64,000 nucleotides of DNA from Heterocephalus glaber (lineage: Eukaryota > Chordata > Mammalia > Rodentia > Bathyergidae): assembly GCF_000247695.1 (NCBI RefSeq), contig NW_004624785.1, forward strand, positions 761,543 through 825,542. The letters run 5' to 3'. The notes below the pieces were generated by a model, which had not been told where the DNA came from, ran no database searches, and saw nothing but the letters and a program-made list of their open reading frames with translations. Shown here in pieces: positions 58,368 through 64,000 of this stretch (position 1 is its first letter; the number at the start of each line of letters is the position of its first letter). Made by a program: the position numbers and the translations under genes.

Positions 58368-58733
58368 TGTCTTAGTCAGCTCAACTGCCACAATAAAATA
58401 CCACTGCCTGGGTGGCTCAATCAACAGAAATTTATTTCTCACATTTTTGGAGGCTAAAAGTTCGAGATCAGGGTGCCAACCTTGTTGATTTCTGGTGAGA
58501 GGTTGCTTCCTAGCTTGCAGACAGCTACATTCTTGCCATGTCTTCACATGGTGGAAAGAACATGTATCGACCTCTGGTGGCCCTTTTATAAGGGCACCGA
58601 TTCCTTTATAAGCCCCCCATGACCTCAGCTAACGCTAATCACCCTCCACAGGCCTTGCTTCCAAATATCATCACAATGGAAGTTCGGGCTCCAACATGTG
58701 AATTTGGGGATAACACAGACATTGATTCTACAA
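58368..58733 (-). mobile_element. MLT1-like solo LTR (MaLR)
   Basis: tgtcttagtcagctcaactg, caacagaaatttatttctca, cttttataagggcaccgatt, ccaacatgtgaatttgggga: reverse complement of MLT1. Confidence 0.8.
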
Positions 58734-58869
58734 TAGTATGTTTCTCTGGGATTCTACTGAACTTTTTTTTTCAGTACTTCTTGAAAATAAATTCCTAAAA
58801 TTATACATATCTAGGCCTGGAGGAAGCACAAATAACCATTGCCGAAACTGTACTTGAAGTGCTTTCTGT

Positions 58870-58961
58870 CTCTTTTCTTTTTCAGTAGTGCTGGGGATGG
58901 AACTCACTGCTTCATAAATGTCAGGTAAGTGCTCTACCACTGAGTTCCATCCCTAGCACTA
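58870..58961 (-). mobile_element. ID-like SINE
   Basis: agtgctggggatggaactca, ctctaccactgagttccatc: reverse ID of the classic type. Confidence 0.75.
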
Positions 58962-58963
58962 TG

Positions 58964-59480
58964 TTATCTCTTTTTAAGGAGTATAATGTTCCGTCACAGA
59001 GCAAGCTGGTCCAATTCTTCCATCATCTGCTCATCATCCTCTTTCCCTTTCTCTACTCCTAAAAGCTCTCGTAGTGTCCCTATCCATTGGTTTCTGCTGG
59101 GATTTGGCTAATGGGAAGAAGCAGTGGGGGACAGCAGAGGGGAGGAGGCAGAGCATTTTTTTGTCCTATTTCCTTCATTTTTCCTTTCCTGGTTCTGGGA
59201 GTGGTGGTATCCTTCCATGTCCACAGCTCCTTCCCAGGATCATTTCGTGCCTAGTTCAGAGAAGTCACTGGACTTCAAGATATTGAGCCCCACTTCACTG
59301 ATTTCCTTTTGGGCCAGAGTTAATAAGAGTTTCCTGCTGTGGCTTTTCTCTGGATGCCCCAACCTGAACCCCACCAAATCTCTGTACAGTCCCTTATTAA
59401 AGACATTTCTGTTGAAGCGGCTGAGAGGTTTTCCATTTCCTACTAGAACCTTGCATGCTAGATGTAATTATAATAAATTT
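58964..59480 (+). mobile_element. Old unnamed interspersed repeat (tentative)
   Basis: Phrases such as ggtttctgctgggatttggc, gggaagaagcagtgggggac, and agtcccttattaaagacatt recall a widespread old mammalian repeat whose name I cannot fix. It explains most of the 172-codon frame at 59124-59642. Confidence 0.3.
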
Positions 59481-60289
59481 CAATATTTTTCCATGCAATC
59501 TACTTCCTCCCACTACTCGTGCTCTTGGTTTAATAAAATATTTTCCTTCATTAAAAAAGAAATTCTGGTGACTTTCCAGCTGGCACATATGGCTCTGCAA
59601 GGTCATGATGATAATTGCCTTAAGGGAAATAGTCATTTTTAATATTATATAGAAGCAAGATTGAAAGAAATCTAGTAAAAGAAATGCAATTCTTTCTCAT
59701 GGATTGATGTATTAAGAAATAGGAAAAACAGTATGTCAGAAATAGTCAGCACAGCTATTGAAAGATCATTTTGTTATTGATCATTTGCCTTCTCATAGCT
59801 CTGAAGACAAATTACTAAATATCTTGTCTGTGGGACTCCAACATTATCCTTCAGCCAATATTTAGGAATCACCATGAGGCATGTTCTCATCCCTCCTGCA
59901 ATCTTAGAAATAAGGAAAATAAAATTACTCTCCAAGAGTTAAATCTTAAATCACTTGAACGAGATCCTAACAGAGAAATACAAAGTCCTCCTAAACCATA
60001 AGGGCCCTTAGAACTGTGAAGGACTTGACTTTGGCTGGACTGAGTATGTGAAATAATCTAAAGCAAGACGTGTCGGTGAGAAGAAACCAGCAAATGTTGA
60101 TCAGCAAAGCTGACTTAAATTAGACTCCAGGAATTACTTTGTGGAGGAAAAAACCTGAAGAGCTTAGAATGTTCTGATACCCTTACTGTAAGTAAAACAG
60201 TTCAGCTTATCTCAGCCTAATGCCATTAAATAATCAATTCTTTTAATTTCCTGTGCTTACTAAGAGACATTTTTAGAGTAATGGTTTTT
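59481..60289. other. Unique AT-rich intergenic sequence
   Basis: Nothing recognised. Confidence 0.45.
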
Positions 60290-61040
60290 TTACTTCAAAA
60301 GAACATGTTTATAACAGTAACAGCAGAAAATATAGGCCAAATCTAGGGATGCAATTAATGCCTTGATATATTTTCTTCTATGCCATTTCTGAAACATGAA
60401 AATACATAAACATACTTATGAATGGAAATAGAATTTTCATCATTACTAAGATATTTTTCAATGTGCTGTTCATTTAATAATGAATAATGAACATCTTTGT
60501 GAGTCAACAATTATACTTCTAATACAACAGACTGATGAATAAATATTTTTTGTATGTGAGGCAATGTTGTAATTTATTTAACCAAAGCTCTATTATCGCA
60601 CATTTCTGTAATTTCCATAATTTTGCACTTATCAACAGCACTGTGGGAGACATCCTTATAGCAAATCTTTGCACCTCATTATCATTTCTCTGCATAGATT
60701 CCTCAGGGTATGTACATACCACAACTTTTGATATATTTTGGAAGATACTATTATAATTCTTCCAGTGTTTGCCAGTTTTAATAGGTGATAAGTTATGCTA
60801 TCACTTTAGTTTATATTTTTCTAATTACTAGTGGAGCTGAAATTTTTAATGAACTTATTGGACATTTGAGTTATTTATTTTTATCTTCCTATTCATCGCT
60901 TTTGCCCATTTTAAAAGTTGAAATATCTATCTCCATCTTATTCACCTATAGAAGACTTTATATTCATAGGGATATTAACTTTGTGATACATATTGCAAAC
61001 ATTTTTCTGTTATTTGTCTTGTAATACAATATGGTGTTTT
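60290..61040 (-). mobile_element. Ancient L1 ORF2 fragment
   Basis: The plus strand carries decayed antisense ORF2 phrases, best at 60785-60915 (ttatgctatcactttagttt, then gaacttattggacatttgag, then atcgcttttgcccatttt). Confidence 0.5.
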
Positions 61041-61495
61041 GCCTTAATTTCAGAATCAATTAGAAATGAATTTGACTTCAACTCACAGCAAGTCTAACTC
61101 TTGCTTGCTTGGCTTCAAGTAATAGTAAACAAAGTGGAATTATTATCTCATATAACAAACATCTCATAGAGAGGCAGCTGCTGGAACTGATTCAAACAGT
61201 TGACAACATGAGGACTCACATACCTGCCCTCTCTTGTTCTTCTGCTTTTGCATTTTATGGTCACTAGAAGGCTGTTGAAGCACCATCCATTAAGTTTGTG
61301 TTCCAGGCAGAAAGAACAGACAATACCAGCTAACTCCTGCTTATGTCCCATTTGCCAGATCTGGACCCAAGCCACTTCCAAACAGTAAGGGAGGGGCAGA
61401 CTAGAATGAAGGACAGAAAAGATTAAATAAGCAAAGTTTATCTGCCATAGAGTAGTTTTAAGATTTTATGTAGTCAAATTTGTCTGTATCAGTGA
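61041..61495. other. Unique intergenic sequence
   Basis: Nothing recognised. Confidence 0.45.
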
Positions 61496-61680
61496 TGGCA
61501 AACCTTTTGTACCTTTCAATGATACAATCAGCCCACTGCAGCATGTGTGCCATCAAAAAGGGGGTATCACAGGCAACTTTCTGATTGTTAACAGTTTCCC
61601 ACTTCAATTCTTGTATCATATTCTTCATTACACTGTATTAAATTGGCATCAGACTCATGAGGCTGATTAATGAGTTTCTT
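61496..61680 (+). mobile_element. Possible hAT-type DNA transposon remnant
   Basis: cagtgatggcaaacctttt followed by gtgtgccatca resembles the end of a non-autonomous hAT element. No second terminus was found. Confidence 0.25.
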
Positions 61681-61870
61681 TTTTGTTTTTTACTGTTGTT
61701 TCAATATTTTTTATTGCTACATATTTGCCATACACAATGATTACATTCATCCTGGGGAGTTGGTTTATGTACATAACACATTTTAATTCTTTTTATGTCC
61801 CCCCCATCTCTTGGTCCTCTTTCTATTTTGAAAGAGATTTTTCCCTAAACCTGCTAGCACTCTGCTAACA
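61681..61870 (-). mobile_element. L1 3'-end fragment
   Basis: Translating either copy gives the same register: ITFILGSWFMYITHFNSFY here and ITFPVGSWYMYMTYLNSFF in the antisense of the L1 at 51.2 kb. So this is an inverted L1 3' UTR. Confidence 0.6.
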
Positions 61871-64000
61871 AAACCAAGTTTTAGAGATAGCCAAGCAGAA
61901 TGAAGCCCTGTAGTGTGGTGTAAGCTGTTTTAGAAATCTCAGCTGTCACTCAGAGCAGCAATTTCCTATCACCTTGGAAAGTCCATGTGACAGAAAATCC
62001 ATGTGAGATAGTCCATTGATAGGAAACAATATAATGCAAAGTATCTAATTCCATTCGGTGCACATTTCATATCTTAAAATGTTCTTTTTTGTGAAACAAG
62101 GTCTACCCAACTTCTTTCTATGCCTCTTGAGAGATCCTACTCCCCTCTTTATCATCAATCCTCTAATTCTTCTCTCCTTTGGCCTAAATATGTCTTTTTC
62201 TCTCAACTGTTTATTCCTATATAATATGTCCAAGACTTCCAACTTACCTAGTCACCTTTCCTCTGCCACCTGCTCTCTGAGGACATCTCCTTAAAGGTGG
62301 CACCAGAAGTGTTGGGCCTGAGCAGGAGAGACCTCCCAGGGGTGCACAATCATCTTTGCTGCTGCAGCATTGTTGCCCACTAAGTTGTCCATATCTTTGT
62401 TGCAGAAGCACTGCAGGCCTTCCTGTACTTGTGTATTTTCTGGAAATTTGATGTTTCCCTGTTACAGTTCATTTCATTTGTTTATGATTTTTATTCTAGG
62501 CTATCTAGCTACATAATTTTGAGACATTTTTCTCATTCATTGTATAACTAACTTTTCTTGTTTTGTGCCTTCCGTTAAAGGTAACAAGCATGCCTTCCAG
62601 CTCTAGGCACCAGTTATCTATAAATGGGTTGACATAGTTGTGACCTCACGAGTCTTCTTCCAGCTGATACGTGAGTCACTCTTTGGACTTGGGTGCTTAA
62701 TCAGCTTCAAATATAACCCAGCTTATATATAATGCAATGAAAGGGTGTACTTTGTGGACAGCCTACTGGAAACAGAGCTTGGTATTCCCCAGAGTACTAT
62801 TTGACCATCAGGCATGTGGTCATCTGTGGATGCAGCCATTACATGGAGCAGGGCATACAGGGAAAAGCCAGGCCTGGAGTAAGATCTGACTCCTGAAGTT
62901 GCATGCACCATGAGCTAGAGCACGGTTGGGGTATCAGAACTAACCATGAGCAATATTAAGAAGCATAGCCTGGACCAGAACTCTTGGCAGCTTGTGAGCT
63001 TTGGCTCCTAGTGTGTGTGCATGGGAAAACAGATGGCCCCTGTGGGTATGTCCACAGCCTGCGGGTGTTTGATGACCTACTCATATAAAATACTTTACAT
63101 AAGGAAGGAGTGTGTTTCCCCATTACCATAAAAGATGCCAGAAAGCTGATGAAATTCCTGTGAAAGATTGCTCTAGTGAGATCCTAGAGCCAGAGAAAGT
63201 GAATCTGGGTGAGAGAGAGCAGGACAGCTTTAGGAGCATTAGGAGAGGGAACAGCAGACTGAGTTCCAAGAGAGGGGAAGAGTGAAGACATCATGTGCTG
63301 CAGATCAGGTGGATCTGCAAAAATGCAGTTCCCATTGTGTGAAGTTGTTAGGTTATAGATGACTGTCTTTGGGTCTGTTGGTGACCCTGTCTATCTGCTT
63401 TGGCCAGGATAAGTGGACCATGTGACACAAGACAGAAATCTCTGCAAGTGGAACTGCCTATAGTCATTTTTCTCAGAATCTGAGGATGCGGTTGGCATAC
63501 ACATCCTACCATTACATCACGGATCTCTCCACTACCTACTTTCCCCAAAACCACAACACACTGGGCTAATCAGTTACTGCAGGAGAAGTTGTGCGTAAGG
63601 TGGAATGTGCTCCAGAGTCAGGAGTCATGGTGGACCTACAGCTGAGTCTGTAATTAAGAGGCCTTGAGTGAAATCCTTCCTGGATTCAAGAATATCAGCT
63701 GCAGGATCCAAGGTCACTCTCATTTCCATAGTCACACAACTCCATGAAAGGCAACCAAATAAGGATAAATGCATAGCAGGGCTTGAAATAGTAAATCTAA
63801 ATCTACTGTACATCCATCTATTTTGGTTTCTCGACTCTACCAATTCAGAATGTGCTTTGGGGAAGGCATTTTTCTTCCTAACTGATTGAAATGAAGTAGA
63901 TTATTCATGACCATTTTGCCCTCCCCACCTCCACCTCAGCAAGTAACTCCCTTTATTCTCTCTTAGAATATAAAGAACAGCTCCAAGCTTGACATGGGAA
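61871..64000. other. Unique intergenic sequence
   Basis: More than 2 kb with no recognised exon or clear repeat. Frames of up to 78 codons have no visible similarity. Confidence 0.5.

Noticed and set aside
59124..59642. 172-codon plus-strand frame
   Set aside because: Starts at GTG, lies largely in what looks like an old interspersed repeat, and has no domain.
1..64000. CRISPR arrays, operons, phage or plasmid modules
   Set aside because: None of the repeats have regular spacers; SINEs, LINEs, a spliced gene and a CpG island show this is a mammalian nuclear genome.

Overview
This is a piece of a mammalian, almost certainly rodent, nuclear genome. It carries L1, L2 and MIR debris, MaLR LTRs, B1-like and B4-like SINEs, and about twenty tRNA-derived ID-type SINEs of a lineage-specific form (box A core tagctcagtgg, box B core gttcgatcccc, 3' end ggtacc followed by A). 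The ID, B1 and B4 mix says Rodentia. The ID variant is neither the murine nor the sciurid form I know. A beaver-like (castorimorph) genome is my weak guess. There is no bacterial, plasmid or phage content, and no CRISPR array or operon.

The one protein-coding gene I can defend is ZDHHC14, on the minus strand. Its first coding exon (34229-34473) encodes 81 residues plus two bases of the next codon and ends in a perfect gtaagt donor. It sits inside a CpG island of about 2.4 kb (roughly 34180-36580). Everything from 34228 down to position 1 is the 5' part of ZDHHC14 intron 1. Everything from about 36.6 kb to 64 kb lies upstream of the gene and reads as intergenic. At the outer edge of the island, about 1.9-2.1 kb upstream of the ATG, are two opposed ZNF143-type motifs and an E2F palindrome. 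These suggest a second, possibly divergent, promoter.

Intron 1 (1-34228) holds an L1 3' end (1-334), L2 pieces (2.8, 5.6-7.1, 10.3, 16.8 and 28.9 kb), an ancient L1 (25.4-27.0 kb), an inverted mariner pair (23.09-23.61 kb), a pogo/Tigger-like element split by a MaLR LTR (24.48-25.18 kb), another MaLR LTR flanked by a 107-bp direct duplication (29.28-29.88 kb), MIRs and dispersed ID/B4 SINEs. A tight homeodomain/AP-1/octamer motif cluster lies at 10827-10871.

The upstream side (36.6-64 kb) holds several MaLR LTRs, B4/ID dimers, old L1 debris, a decayed endogenous retrovirus candidate with a polypurine tract and 3' LTR (45.4-47.6 kb), a 3.6-kb 5'-truncated L1 with dead ORF2 interrupted by a B1 (47.7-51.3 kb), and a MIR split by a tiny retrocopy of the U2 snRNA 5' end with perfect 13-bp target duplications (52852-52909).

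I found no undescribed gene system. The observations most worth checking are the promoter-like module, the U2 mini-retrocopy, the mariner inverted pair and the duplication around the LTR. All boundaries of repeats are by eye; no database or alignment program was used.
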